From Streptomyces sp. AC558_RSS880 (GTDB lineage Bacteria; Actinomycetota; Actinomycetes; Streptomycetales; Streptomycetaceae), in assembly GCF_019049255.1 (NCBI RefSeq), contig NZ_JAGMUJ010000161.1, positions 124,001-188,000 on the forward strand: a DNA stretch of 64,000 nt. The letters run 5' to 3'. The position numbers and the translations under genes were made by a program. The notes below the pieces were generated by a model that did no database searches, was not told where the DNA came from, and was given only the letters and a program-made list of their open reading frames with translations. Position 1 is the first letter of the stretch, and every line of letters begins with the position of its first letter. Shown here one piece after another: positions 33,561-42,421 of this stretch.

Positions 33561-35084
33561 TTGTCGAGCAGCAACCCGCTGCGTGACCCGGCGGACCGAC
33601 GGCTCCCGCGCATCGCGGGGCCGTCGGGCCTGGTCATCTTCGGCGTGACGGGCGACCTGTCCCGCAAGAAGCTGATGCCGGCCGTGTACGACCTCGCCAA
33701 CCGGGGCCTGCTGCCGCCGGGCTTCTCGCTGGTGGGGTTCGCCCGCCGGGAGTGGGCGAACGAGGACTTCGCCCAGGAGGTCCACGACGCGGTCAAGGAG
33801 CACGCCCGCACCCCCTTCCGCGAGGAGGTCTGGCAGCAGCTCATCCAGGGCATGCGCTTCGTGCAGGGCACCTTCGACGACGACGAGTCGTTCGAGCGGC
33901 TGCGCTCCACGATCGAGGAGCTGGACAAGGCGCAGGGCACGGGCGGCAACTTCGCCTTCTACCTGTCGGTGCCGCCGCGTTCGTTCCCGGTGGTCATCCA
34001 GCAGCTGAAGAAGCACGGGCTGGCCGACCAGAAGGACGGCTCCTGGCGCCGTGCGGTGATCGAGAAGCCGTTCGGGCACGACCTGAGGTCGGCCGAGGAA
34101 CTGAACGCGATCGTCCACGAGGTCTTCGCCCCGGACCAGGTCTTCCGCATCGACCACTACCTGGGCAAGGAGACGGTCCAGAACATCCTGGCGCTGCGCT
34201 TCGCCAACACGATGTTCGAGCCGATATGGAACCGGTCGTTCGTCGACCACGTGCAGATCACCATGGCCGAGGACATCGGCATCGGCGGCCGGGCCGGGTA
34301 CTACGACGGCATCGGCGCCGCCCGTGACGTCATCCAGAACCACCTGCTGCAGCTGCTGGCGCTCACCGCGATGGAGGAGCCGGCCTCCTTCGACGCGGAC
34401 GCGCTGGCGGCGGAGAAGACCAAGGTGCTCGGTGCCGTGCGGCTGCCGAAGGACCTGGGCCGGGACACCGTGCGCGGGCAGTACGCGGCCGGCTGGCAGG
34501 GCGGCGCGAAGGCGGTCGGGTACCTGGAGGAGGAGGGCATCGACGCCTCCTCGAAGACCGACACCTACGCCGCGATCAAGCTGGGCATCGACAACCGCCG
34601 CTGGGCGGGCGTCCCCTTCTACCTGCGCACCGGCAAGCGGCTGGGCCGGCGGGTCACCGAGATCGCGGTGGTCTTCCAGCGGGCGCCGCACTCCCCCTTC
34701 GACACCACGGCCACCGAGGAGCTGGGCTCCAACGCGATCGTCATCCGCGTCCAGCCGGACGAGGGCGTCACGGTCCGGTTCGGCTCCAAGGTGCCGGGCA
34801 CGTCGATGGAGATCCGGGACGTGTCGATGGACTTCGCCTACGGCGAGTCGTTCACCGAGTCCAGCCCGGAGGCGTACGAGCGCCTGATCCTGGACGTCCT
34901 GCTCGGCGACTCCAACCTCTTCCCGCGCACGGAGGAGGTCGAGCTGTCCTGGAAGATCCTCGACCCGATCGAGGAGTACTGGGACACCAACGGCAAGCCG
35001 GCCCAGTACCCGGCCGGAACGTGGGGACCCGTCGAGGCGGACGAAATGCTCGAGCGAGACGGACGGAGCTGGCGCCGGCCATGA
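33561..35084 (+). CDS. zwf: Glucose-6-phosphate 1-dehydrogenase
   Basis: A 507-residue enzyme of the oxidative pentose phosphate pathway producing NADPH. The coenzyme fingerprint GVTGDLSRKK is at 28-37 and the active-site RIDHYLGKE at 196-204 (His199). The TTG start at 33561 follows GGAGGG, which lies in the end of tal, only four bases after its stop. Its own stop overlaps the opcA ATG. Confidence 0.95.
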   Translation: MSSSNPLRDPADRRLPRIAGPSGLVIFGVTGDLSRKKLMPAVYDLANRGLLPPGFSLVGFARREWANEDFAQEVHDAVKEHARTPFREEVWQQLIQGMRFVQGTFDDDESFERLRSTIEELDKAQGTGGNFAFYLSVPPRSFPVVIQQLKKHGLADQKDGSWRRAVIEKPFGHDLRSAEELNAIVHEVFAPDQVFRIDHYLGKETVQNILALRFANTMFEPIWNRSFVDHVQITMAEDIGIGGRAGYYDGIGAARDVIQNHLLQLLALTAMEEPASFDADALAAEKTKVLGAVRLPKDLGRDTVRGQYAAGWQGGAKAVGYLEEEGIDASSKTDTYAAIKLGIDNRRWAGVPFYLRTGKRLGRRVTEIAVVFQRAPHSPFDTTATEELGSNAIVIRVQPDEGVTVRFGSKVPGTSMEIRDVSMDFAYGESFTESSPEAYERLILDVLLGDSNLFPRTEEVELSWKILDPIEEYWDTNGKPAQYPAGTWGPVEADEMLERDGRSWRRP

Positions 35085-36133
35085 AGACAGACCTCACGGA
35101 CACCACGGCCAGCAAGATCAACAAGGCGCTGGTGCAGGCCCGCCGGGCCATCGGCACACCGGCCGTCGGCATGGTGCTCACGCTGGTCATCGTCACGGAC
35201 GAGGAGAACGCCTACGACGCGCTGAAGGCGGCCGGCGACGCCTCGCGCGAGCACCCCTCGCGCACGCTGGTGGTCGTCAAGCGCGTCTCCCGCTCTCCCC
35301 GTGACCGCACCCAGTCCCGCCTCGACGCCGAGGTGCGGGTCGGCGCGGACGCCGGCACCGGCGAGACCGTCGTGCTCCGCCTCTACGGCGAGGTCGTCGA
35401 CCACGCCCAGTCGGTGGTGCTGCCGCTGCTGCTGCCGGACGCCCCGGTGGTGGTCTGGTGGCCGGTCAACGCCCCGCTGGACCCGGCGAAGGACCCGCTG
35501 GGCGCGCTGGCCCAGCGCAGGGTGACCGACACCTACGCCTGCGAGAAGCCGGTGGAGGAGCTCGCCGCCCGCGCCGACGCCTACACCCCCGGCGACACGG
35601 ACCTGTCGTGGACCCGCATCACGCCCTGGCGTTCGATGCTGGCCGCGGCGCTGGACCAGATCGCCTGCGAGGTGCAGGGCGTCGAGGTGGAGGGCGAGGA
35701 GTTCAACCCGAGCTGCGAGCTGCTGGCGATGTGGCTCGCGGACCGGCTGAACGTCCCCGTCAAGCGCTCGCACTCCGGTGGGCCGGGGCTCACGGCGGTC
35801 CGCATGGACACCGACTGCGGGCCGATCGTGCTGGACCGCGCCGACGGTTCGCTGGCGACGCTGTCCATCCAGGGTCAGCCGAAGCGTGCGGTGGCGCTGA
35901 AGCGCCGCGACACGGCGGAGCTGATCGCGGAGGAGCTGCGCCGTCTGGACCCGGACGACACGTACGCCTCGGCGCTGCGCTACGGCGTGGAGCGCCTGAA
36001 GTCGTCGGGTGAGGGTGACGCTCCGGCCAAAGGAGAACGGGAAGCGGTCCCCGCGCCCGTCGAGTCGGCTGCGAAAGCTCCCGCGGCCGAGGCGACGGCG
36101 CAGGCCCCGGTGAAGAAGGCGGCGGCGAAGTGA
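35081..36133 (+). CDS. opcA: Glucose-6-phosphate dehydrogenase assembly protein OpcA
   Basis: A 350-residue OpcA protein, an allosteric/assembly partner of Zwf in cyanobacteria and actinobacteria. Typical segments: RTLVVVKRVSR, ETVVLRLYGEVVDHAQSVVLPLLLPDAPVVVWWPV, DLSWTRITPWRSMLAAALDQ. An Ala/Lys/Pro-rich low-complexity tail (about 310-350) follows the folded part. ATGA overlap with zwf and GTGA overlap with pgl show tight coupling. Confidence 0.93.
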   Translation: MKTDLTDTTASKINKALVQARRAIGTPAVGMVLTLVIVTDEENAYDALKAAGDASREHPSRTLVVVKRVSRSPRDRTQSRLDAEVRVGADAGTGETVVLRLYGEVVDHAQSVVLPLLLPDAPVVVWWPVNAPLDPAKDPLGALAQRRVTDTYACEKPVEELAARADAYTPGDTDLSWTRITPWRSMLAAALDQIACEVQGVEVEGEEFNPSCELLAMWLADRLNVPVKRSHSGGPGLTAVRMDTDCGPIVLDRADGSLATLSIQGQPKRAVALKRRDTAELIAEELRRLDPDDTYASALRYGVERLKSSGEGDAPAKGEREAVPAPVESAAKAPAAEATAQAPVKKAAAK

Positions 36134-36915
36134 GTACGGCACCGCAGCTGGTCGTGCACCGGGACAAGGAGCTGATGGCGCAGGCCGCGGCGGCCCGGCT
36201 GATCACGAAGATCGTGGACGCGCAGGCCTCGCGGGGTTCGGCGTCCGTGGTCCTGACCGGCGGCCGCAACGGCAACGGCCTGCTGGCCGCGCTGGCCGCC
36301 GCCCCGGCGCGGGACGCGATCGACTGGGCCCGCCTCGACCTGTGGTGGGGCGATGAGCGCTTCCTCCCGGAGGGCGACCCGGAGCGCAATGTCACCCAGG
36401 CCCGTGAGGCGCTGCTCGACGCGGTGCCGCTGGACCCGAAGCGCGTGCACGCCATGCCCGCGTCGGACGGCCCGCACGGCACGGACGTGGACGCCGCGGC
36501 GGCGGCCTACGCCGAGGAACTGGCCGCCGCCGCGGACCCCTCCAACCACGGCCCGGTCCCGACCTTCGACGTCCTGATGCTGGGCGTCGGCCCGGACACG
36601 CACGTGGCGTCCCTCTTCCCGGAACTCCCGGCGGTCCGCGAAACGGAACGCACGGTGGTGGGCGTCCACGGCGCCCCCAAACCCCCGCCGACCAGGGTCA
36701 CGTTGACCCTCCCCGCGATCCGCGCGGCCCGCGAGGTCTGGCTCCTGGCGGCCGGCGAGGACAAGGCGGAGGCGGCGGAGATCGCCCTCTCGGGCGCGGG
36801 AGAGATCCAGGCCCCGGCAGCGGGCGCGTACGGCCGCACCCGCACCCTGTGGCTCCTGGACAGGGCGGCGGCCTCACAACTGCCACGCGAGCTGTACCCA
36901 CAAGCGTCGGCTTGA
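36130..36915 (+). CDS. pgl: 6-phosphogluconolactonase
   Basis: A 261-residue DevB/SOL-type lactonase hydrolysing 6-phosphogluconolactone. Signature segments: DLWWGDERFLPEGDPERNVTQAREALL (about 73-99), FDVLMLGVGPDTHVASLFPE and PPTRVTLTLPAIRAAREVWLLAAGEDKA. GTG start overlaps the opcA stop. Last gene of the pentose phosphate operon; hairpins follow. Confidence 0.94.
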   Translation: MSTAPQLVVHRDKELMAQAAAARLITKIVDAQASRGSASVVLTGGRNGNGLLAALAAAPARDAIDWARLDLWWGDERFLPEGDPERNVTQAREALLDAVPLDPKRVHAMPASDGPHGTDVDAAAAAYAEELAAAADPSNHGPVPTFDVLMLGVGPDTHVASLFPELPAVRETERTVVGVHGAPKPPPTRVTLTLPAIRAAREVWLLAAGEDKAEAAEIALSGAGEIQAPAAGAYGRTRTLWLLDRAAASQLPRELYPQASA

Positions 36916-36959
36916 GTCAGCCCGTCTGGGGGCACCCTCTCTGGGGAGTTTGAGGACAA

Positions 36960-37001
36960 GGCCCGTTCAGGGCCGAAGGGGGGTCCGGGGCGCAGCCCCG
37001 G
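36960..37001. terminator. Tandem hairpins between pgl and the sugar ABC operon
   Basis: GGCCC/GGGCC (36960-36964, 36970-36974) and CCGGGGC/GCCCCGG (36985-36991, 36995-37001) lie between the convergent pgl and permease genes. The second hairpin resembles a common Streptomyces terminator-like repeat. Confidence 0.55.
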
Positions 37002-37051
37002 GGACGGGAAGGGAAGGGGCGGCGGGGCGAAAAACCCTCCCGCCCCACCCT

Positions 37052-37891
37052 CTACTTCACGGACCCCGCCATGACCCCCTGTACGAAGTGCCGCTGGAAC
37101 GCGAAGAACACGACAACCGGCACCACCAGCGACAGAAACGCCCCAGGCGCCAGCACATCGATGTTGCTGCCGAACTGCCGAATCTGCGACTGAAGCTGCA
37201 CCGTCAACGGCTGCGAGGAACTGTCCGCGAACAACAACGCCACCAGCATGTCGTTCCACACCCACAGGAACTGGAAGATCGCGAGACTGGCGATCGCCGG
37301 CCGCCCCACCGGCAGCACCAGCCGCGTGAAGATCCGCCACTCGCTCCCCCCGTCCATCCGCGCGGCCTCCAGCATCTCCTTCGGCATCTCCGCGAAGTAG
37401 TTCCGCAGCAGGAACACCGCGAACGGCAGCCCGTACGCCACGTGGAACAGCACGACACCGGGAATGGTCCCGAACAACCCGAGCTGCCCGAAGAGCTTGG
37501 CGACCGGCAGCAACCCGATCTGCACGGGCACGACCAACAACGCGACCACAACGAGGAAGACCGGCTCCCGCCCAGGGAAGTCCAGCCACGCGAAGGCATA
37601 TCCGGCGAGCGCGGCCACAACCACCACCAACACAGTGGTCGGCACCGAGATCAGCACCGTGTTCCAGAACGCCTGCGTGATCCCCGCATTCCCCAGCAGC
37701 GCCGAGTAGTTCTCGAAGGACAACTCCCCCGGGCTGGTGAACACGGTCCACCAGCCCCCCTCCGCCGTCTCCTCGGCCGACCGCAGCGAGGACAGGAACA
37801 ACCCGGCCAGCGGAGTCATCCACACCAGCCCGATCACCACCAGGAACGCCTGCACCACCGCGTTACCCAGGACACGCCGCACCGCGCTCAC
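37052..37891 (-). CDS. Sugar ABC transporter permease, MalG type
   Basis: A 279-residue permease with six transmembrane helices. The EAA loop EMPKEMLEAARMDGGSEWRIFTRLVLPVGRP (about 185-215) docks the ATPase. C-terminus RHFVQGVMAGSVK is typical of the family. GTG start overlaps the stop of the MalF-type gene and is preceded by GGAGGAG. Third gene of a binding protein-permease-permease operon. No ATPase is present, so a shared MsiK-like ATPase must serve it (family knowledge for Streptomyces). Confidence 0.92.
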   Translation of the reverse strand: MSAVRRVLGNAVVQAFLVVIGLVWMTPLAGLFLSSLRSAEETAEGGWWTVFTSPGELSFENYSALLGNAGITQAFWNTVLISVPTTVLVVVVAALAGYAFAWLDFPGREPVFLVVVALLVVPVQIGLLPVAKLFGQLGLFGTIPGVVLFHVAYGLPFAVFLLRNYFAEMPKEMLEAARMDGGSEWRIFTRLVLPVGRPAIASLAIFQFLWVWNDMLVALLFADSSSQPLTVQLQSQIRQFGSNIDVLAPGAFLSLVVPVVVFFAFQRHFVQGVMAGSVK

Positions 37892-39255
37892 CGCTGACTC
37901 CTCCGAAAACGACGGACGTTGAACACCATGGCCGGAATGACCAGGAGCAGCAGCAGCACGCCCAGCGCACTGCCCAGCCCCTGGTTGTTGCCGCCGCCGA
38001 ACGACACCAGCCACATCTGCGTCGCGAGCACGGTCGCGTCCTCCTGCACGGGCCCGGGCGCGATGATGTAGACGAGGTCGAAGACCTTCATCACGTTGAT
38101 CACCAGCGTCACGAACACCACGGTGAGAACAGGCGCGAGCAACGGAACGGTGATCCGCCGGAAGATCTGCCACTCATTGGCCCCGTCCATCCGCGCCGCC
38201 TCCAGCGCGTCCCGCGGCAGGGTGGACAGCCCCGCCCCGATCAGCACCATCGCGAACCCGGTCCAGATCCACAGGTACGCCCCGATGATCGCCGGGGTGA
38301 CGAGCGCCGGACCGAGCCAGGAGATGCCGTCGTAGGGCGCCGCGAAATTGGACGACGGCAGCTTCAAGGCGTACGAGCCGCTGTCCAGCCCGGTGAGACG
38401 GAACGAGCCGTCAGCGGCAGTGGTCGTACGGGCGACCGTCTCCCCGCCGCGCACCGCTTCGACCGTGACTCCGGGCAGTCCGCTCTCCTCCCGGTCGACC
38501 ACCCCCGGCTCCCCTCCCCCGCCGGGCGTGAAGTCGAGGTACACCACACCGCGCACCTCGTCGGCGCCGGCCTTCTCCCCCGCGGCGGCAGCGGCGGGTC
38601 CGGCATCCCCCGGCAGGTCCTTGGGAGCCACCCCGACCAGCCCCAGCACCGCCGCCGTCCCGCCGGGCGAGACGTCCGCACCGGTGACGTACGACCCGTC
38701 CGCCGCCTCGGTCAGCCCCTCACCGTCCCGCGCGCGGGCGGTCGGATAGGAGGACGTGCCCTTGAAGGCGTCGTGCACGGACACCACGGCCGCGTTGAGC
38801 ACGCCCTTGTCCGGGTCGTCGTCGTAGGCGAGCCGGAAGATGATGCCGGCGGCGAGGAAGGACACCGCCATCGGCATGAACAGCAGCAGTTTGAACGCGG
38901 TGGCCCAGCGGACCTTCTCGACCAGGACGGCCAGGATCAGCCCGAGCCCGGTCAGCAGCGTCGGCGCCACGACGACCCAGATCGCGGTGTTCCGGATGGC
39001 CTTGAGGGTGGTCGGGTCGCGGAACATCTCGGCGTAGTTCTCGCCGCCCACGAACGCGGTGCCGGAGGCGTCGAAGAAGCTGCGGCCGACGGAGAACAGC
39101 ACCGGGTACACGACCAGCGCGCCCAGCAGGAGCAGCGCGGGGAGCGCGAACAGCAGGGCGACGACGCGCCCCCGCCGGCGCAGGCGCCTGCCGTGCGCGC
39201 CGTCGGGGTGCGCGGGCGCCGGGGTGCTCGTCTCCTTCACCAGTGTGGCGGTCAT
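37888..39255 (-). CDS. Sugar ABC transporter permease, MalF type, with large extracytoplasmic insertion
   Basis: A 455-residue permease, longer than usual (about 300). Helices at about 30-52, 87-112 and 118-142 are followed by an insertion at about 145-312. The insertion contains a beta-sandwich-like stretch, GVVYLDFTPGGGG...ESGLPGVTVEAVRGG...TTAADGSFRLTGLDSGSYALKL (about 235-299), resembling SdrD-B/CNA-B or carboxypeptidase-regulatory domains. Later helices and the EAA loop DALEAARMDGANEWQIFRRITVPLL (349-373) are normal. ATG at 39255. Only five bases separate it from the binding protein gene. By analogy with the MalF P2 loop the insertion may contact the binding protein. Confidence 0.9.
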   Translation of the reverse strand: MTATLVKETSTPAPAHPDGAHGRRLRRRGRVVALLFALPALLLLGALVVYPVLFSVGRSFFDASGTAFVGGENYAEMFRDPTTLKAIRNTAIWVVVAPTLLTGLGLILAVLVEKVRWATAFKLLLFMPMAVSFLAAGIIFRLAYDDDPDKGVLNAAVVSVHDAFKGTSSYPTARARDGEGLTEAADGSYVTGADVSPGGTAAVLGLVGVAPKDLPGDAGPAAAAAGEKAGADEVRGVVYLDFTPGGGGEPGVVDREESGLPGVTVEAVRGGETVARTTTAADGSFRLTGLDSGSYALKLPSSNFAAPYDGISWLGPALVTPAIIGAYLWIWTGFAMVLIGAGLSTLPRDALEAARMDGANEWQIFRRITVPLLAPVLTVVFVTLVINVMKVFDLVYIIAPGPVQEDATVLATQMWLVSFGGGNNQGLGSALGVLLLLLVIPAMVFNVRRFRRSQR

Positions 39256-39260
39256 GGCCG

Positions 39261-40589
39261 TCAGTTCCCGTACGCCTTGGCCGCGGCGTCCTCGAGCTCG
39301 GCGGCGGTCTTCTCCGGGTCGGCCGGGTCGCGCAGGAAGTCCTGGAGGATCTTCCACTCGCCGGTGCCCTTGGTGCCGCCGAAGGCCGCGGGGGCCTGGT
39401 CGGACATGTCGAAGCGGACCGAGTCACCGGCCTCGATCAGGGACTCGGCGGTGGCGCGGGTGACGTCGTCGCCGTAGGAGGAGAGGTCGAGCTTCTTGTT
39501 CGGGGAGAGGAAGCCGCCCGCCTCGGCCCACACGGCGGCGGCCTCCGGGCCGGCGAGGTACTCCACGAGCGCCATGCCGGCCTCGCTGTTCTTGCCGTCC
39601 TTGAGGACGACGGCCGCGTCGCCGCCGCTGACCACGGGCGCCTTGCCGTCGTCGACCGGCGGGAAGGGGAAGAAGTCCGCGTCGGTGCCGATGGTCCTGC
39701 CGAACTGGTCCTTGGCGACACCGGCGACGAAGTCGCCCTCGTACACCATGGCGGCCTCCGCCTCGGGCCCGAAGACCTTCTCCACGGAGCCGGGGAAGTC
39801 GGTGTTGAGGGCCTGCTTCCGGCCACCCGCGACGAGTTGCTCGTCCTTGAAGAGCTTGCCGAGGGTGGTGAGCGCCTCGACCACGGTCGGGTCGGTCCAC
39901 TTCAGCTCGTGCGCGGCGAGGGCGTCGTACTTCTCGGGTCCGGCCTGGGAGAGGTAGACGTTCTCGAACCAGTCGGTGAGCGTCCAGCCGTCCTGGCCGG
40001 CCACCGAGAAGGCGGCGAGGCCGGAGTCGGAGATGGTCCGTCCGTTCTCCAGCATGGCGTCGTACGTCTTCGGCGGGGTGACGCCGGCCTGTTCGAGGGC
40101 CTCGGGGCTGTACCAGACGGTCGACTTGTGGGCGGCCTTGAAGTAGAGGCCGTACAGGGTGCCGTCGACGCTGCCGTAGTCCTGCCAGACCTTGGCGAAG
40201 TTGGCCGACACCGTGCCCTGGACCTTCTTGTCCAGCGGCTTGAGCCAGCCCTTCTCCGCGAACTGCTTGAGCACGCCGACCTGCGGGACCATGACGACGT
40301 CGGGGGCGTTGCCGCCCTCGATCTTGCTGCCGACGACGGTGGAGACGTTGTCGCCGGTGGAGACGAAGGCGGTCTTGGCGCCGGTCTTCTCGGTGAAGGC
40401 GTCGAGCACCTTCTGGAAGTTCTTCTGCTCGCTGCCGGACCAGACGCCGGCGACGGTGACGGTCTGGCCGCTGAGTGCCTGGTCGCCGCCGCCGGCCGCG
40501 ACGGGTTCGCCGTTGCCGCAGGCGGTCGCGCCGAGCGCGAGGACGAGGGCGGTGCATCCGGTGAGCAGGGTGGTACGTCGTCGCATCAT
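39261..40589 (-). CDS. Sugar-binding lipoprotein of the ABC importer (alpha-glucoside type)
   Basis: A 442-residue extracellular solute-binding protein, family 1. Signal peptide with lipobox LGATAC (lipidated Cys24). The mature part has typical segments: VTVAGVWSGSEQKNFQKVLDAFTEKTGAKTAFV, GGNAPDVVMVPQ, LYGLYFKAAHKSTVWYSPEALEQAGVTPPKTYDAML and GDFVAGVAKDQFG. Similar to AglE/alpha-glucoside binding proteins. First gene of the importer operon downstream of the GH13 glucosidase gene, 29 bases away. Confidence 0.9.
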   Translation of the reverse strand: MMRRRTTLLTGCTALVLALGATACGNGEPVAAGGGDQALSGQTVTVAGVWSGSEQKNFQKVLDAFTEKTGAKTAFVSTGDNVSTVVGSKIEGGNAPDVVMVPQVGVLKQFAEKGWLKPLDKKVQGTVSANFAKVWQDYGSVDGTLYGLYFKAAHKSTVWYSPEALEQAGVTPPKTYDAMLENGRTISDSGLAAFSVAGQDGWTLTDWFENVYLSQAGPEKYDALAAHELKWTDPTVVEALTTLGKLFKDEQLVAGGRKQALNTDFPGSVEKVFGPEAEAAMVYEGDFVAGVAKDQFGRTIGTDADFFPFPPVDDGKAPVVSGGDAAVVLKDGKNSEAGMALVEYLAGPEAAAVWAEAGGFLSPNKKLDLSSYGDDVTRATAESLIEAGDSVRFDMSDQAPAAFGGTKGTGEWKILQDFLRDPADPEKTAAELEDAAAKAYGN

Positions 40590-40618
40590 CGTCGATGTCC
40601 CTTCGTGGGTACGGGGTT

Positions 40619-42241
40619 TCAGGAGCCGTCGATCCACCAGGCGGCGGTGGAGCCGGGGAGCGTCCCGGGCGGGCAGGGGCCGCTGGCGAGCAGCGGGGTG
40701 CCGGCGACCGGGGCGGGTACGGGGGCGGTGCCGAAGTTGACGGCGCAGACGAGGTCGTCGCCGCGGGTGAAGGCGAGGACGCCGGGCTGGGTGTCCAGCC
40801 AGCGGAGCGTGCCCTCGCCCAACTGGTCCAGTGCGGCACGCAGTTGCAGGCCGTCGCGGTAGAGGTGCCAGAAGGAGCGGGTGTCGGCCAGCGCCCGGTC
40901 GGTGGCGTGCTCGGCGAACCACTCGGGCTGCGGCAGCCAGGGCCGTACGCCCTCGGCGCCGGAGGTGAAGCCGAACGGTGAGGCCTGTCCGGACCAGGGC
41001 AGCGGCACCCGGCAGCCGTCGCGGACCCGGGCGCGGCTGCCGGTGCGGCGGAAGATCGGGTCGGTGAGCACGTCGTCGGGCAGGTCCACGACCTCGGGCA
41101 GGCCCAGTTCCTCGCCCTGGTAGATGTACGCGGCCCCGGGCAGCGCCAGCATCAGCAGGGCGGCGGCGCGGGCGCGGGCGGGGCCGAGTCCGCTGCCTTC
41201 CGGGGCGGGTTCGCCGTAGCGGGTGACGGTGCGGACCTGGTCGTGGTTGTTGAGGACCCAGGTGACGGTGGAGCCGGTGCCGGCGATGTCCTGCATGGCC
41301 TCGGAGACGACCTTGCGGAAGGCGTCGGCGTCCCAGGGGGCGCCGAGGAGGTCGAAGAAGAAGGCCTGGTGGAGTTCGTCCGCGCGGACGTAGCGGGCGT
41401 GTTCGCGGGCGGTGGGGACGGAGACCTCGCCGACCAGGAGGCGTTCGCGGCCGTCGCGGGCGGTGTACTCCTCGCACACCGCGCGCCAGTGCCGCCACAC
41501 CTCGTGCACCTCGGGCTGGTTCCAGGCGAGCGGGTTGACCGAGTCGCGGGTGCGGGCGTCGGCCTCCGGGTCCGGGGAGTCGGGCAGTTCGGGGTGTTTG
41601 TAGAGGCCGGCGGCGACGTCGATGCGGAAGCCGTCGGCGCCCCGGTCCAGCCAGAAGCGGAGTATCCGGTCGAACTCGGCGGCCACCTCGGGCTCGCGCC
41701 AGTTCCAGTCCGGCTGTTCGGGCGTGAACATGTGCAGGTACCACTGGCCGGGCCGGCCGTCCGGCTCGGTGACCCGGGTCCAGGCGGGGCCGCCGAACAT
41801 GGCGTGCCAGTTGTTGGGCGGCTCGGCGCCGTCGGGGCCGCGGCCGTCGGCGAAGTGGAAGCGGGCCCGTTCGGGGCTGCCGGGGCCGGCGGCGAGGGCC
41901 GCGCGGAACCAGGGGTGCTCGCTGGAGCAGTGGTTGGGGACGATGTCCAGCAGCACCTTGACGCCGAGCCGCCGGGCGGCGTCGACCAGCAGGTCGAACT
42001 CGGCGAGGTCGCCGAAGACCGGGTCGACGCCGGTGTAGTCGGCCACGTCGTAGCCGTGGTCGTGCTGCGGCGAGGGGTAGAAGGGGCTCAGCCAGATCCC
42101 GTCCACGCCGAGCTTCTTCAGGTACGGCAGTCCCGCCCTGACCCCGGCGAGATCGCCGATGCCGTCACCGGTGCTGTCCAGGAAGCTGCGGACGTACACC
42201 TGATAGATCACCGCGTCACGCCACCAGTGGTGCCTGTTCAC
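40619..42241 (-). CDS. aglA: GH13 alpha-glucosidase
   Basis: A 540-residue cytoplasmic glycoside hydrolase of family 13 (oligo-1,6/alpha-glucosidase group). The (beta/alpha)8 active-site residues are Asp208 (DGFRIDVA, nucleophile), Glu272 (LVGEVSV, acid/base) and Asp334 (NNHDQVRTVTRYG). The N-terminal WWRDAVIYQVYVRSFLDSTGDGIGD and LLDIVPNHCSSEHPWF are diagnostic. No signal peptide, so it would hydrolyse imported maltose, isomaltose or trehalose-like disaccharides to glucose. It heads the leftward operon with the importer and has a palindromic operator candidate upstream. Confidence 0.92.
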   Translation of the reverse strand: MNRHHWWRDAVIYQVYVRSFLDSTGDGIGDLAGVRAGLPYLKKLGVDGIWLSPFYPSPQHDHGYDVADYTGVDPVFGDLAEFDLLVDAARRLGVKVLLDIVPNHCSSEHPWFRAALAAGPGSPERARFHFADGRGPDGAEPPNNWHAMFGGPAWTRVTEPDGRPGQWYLHMFTPEQPDWNWREPEVAAEFDRILRFWLDRGADGFRIDVAAGLYKHPELPDSPDPEADARTRDSVNPLAWNQPEVHEVWRHWRAVCEEYTARDGRERLLVGEVSVPTAREHARYVRADELHQAFFFDLLGAPWDADAFRKVVSEAMQDIAGTGSTVTWVLNNHDQVRTVTRYGEPAPEGSGLGPARARAAALLMLALPGAAYIYQGEELGLPEVVDLPDDVLTDPIFRRTGSRARVRDGCRVPLPWSGQASPFGFTSGAEGVRPWLPQPEWFAEHATDRALADTRSFWHLYRDGLQLRAALDQLGEGTLRWLDTQPGVLAFTRGDDLVCAVNFGTAPVPAPVAGTPLLASGPCPPGTLPGSTAAWWIDGS

Positions 42242-42270
42242 CCCATTGACCTGTCTGTGAGGAGTGCTCG

Positions 42271-42311
42271 TTATGCATGCATGTTAAGTAGCGGTGTCGC
42301 GAAGGTGTCAA
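42271..42311 (-). promoter_or_regulatory. Promoter and palindromic operator of the aglA-importer operon
   Basis: On the minus strand TTGACA (42311-42306) precedes a TAACAT-like -10 (42286-42281) by 19 bases. The -10 lies within an imperfect palindrome at 42271-42287 whose centre ATGCATGCAT (42273-42282) is perfect. A LacI-type or similar repressor site over the promoter is likely; its regulator gene is not adjacent. Confidence 0.5.
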
Positions 42312-42421
42312 TGAACGTACGGAAGCTACTGCGGAGTTGAGGAGCCCATAGGGTGACTTAAGCGGGCACAACGGGCACGTTTGAGATGTCCGCGTTACCT
42401 AACATGTAACTAGGGGGAGCG

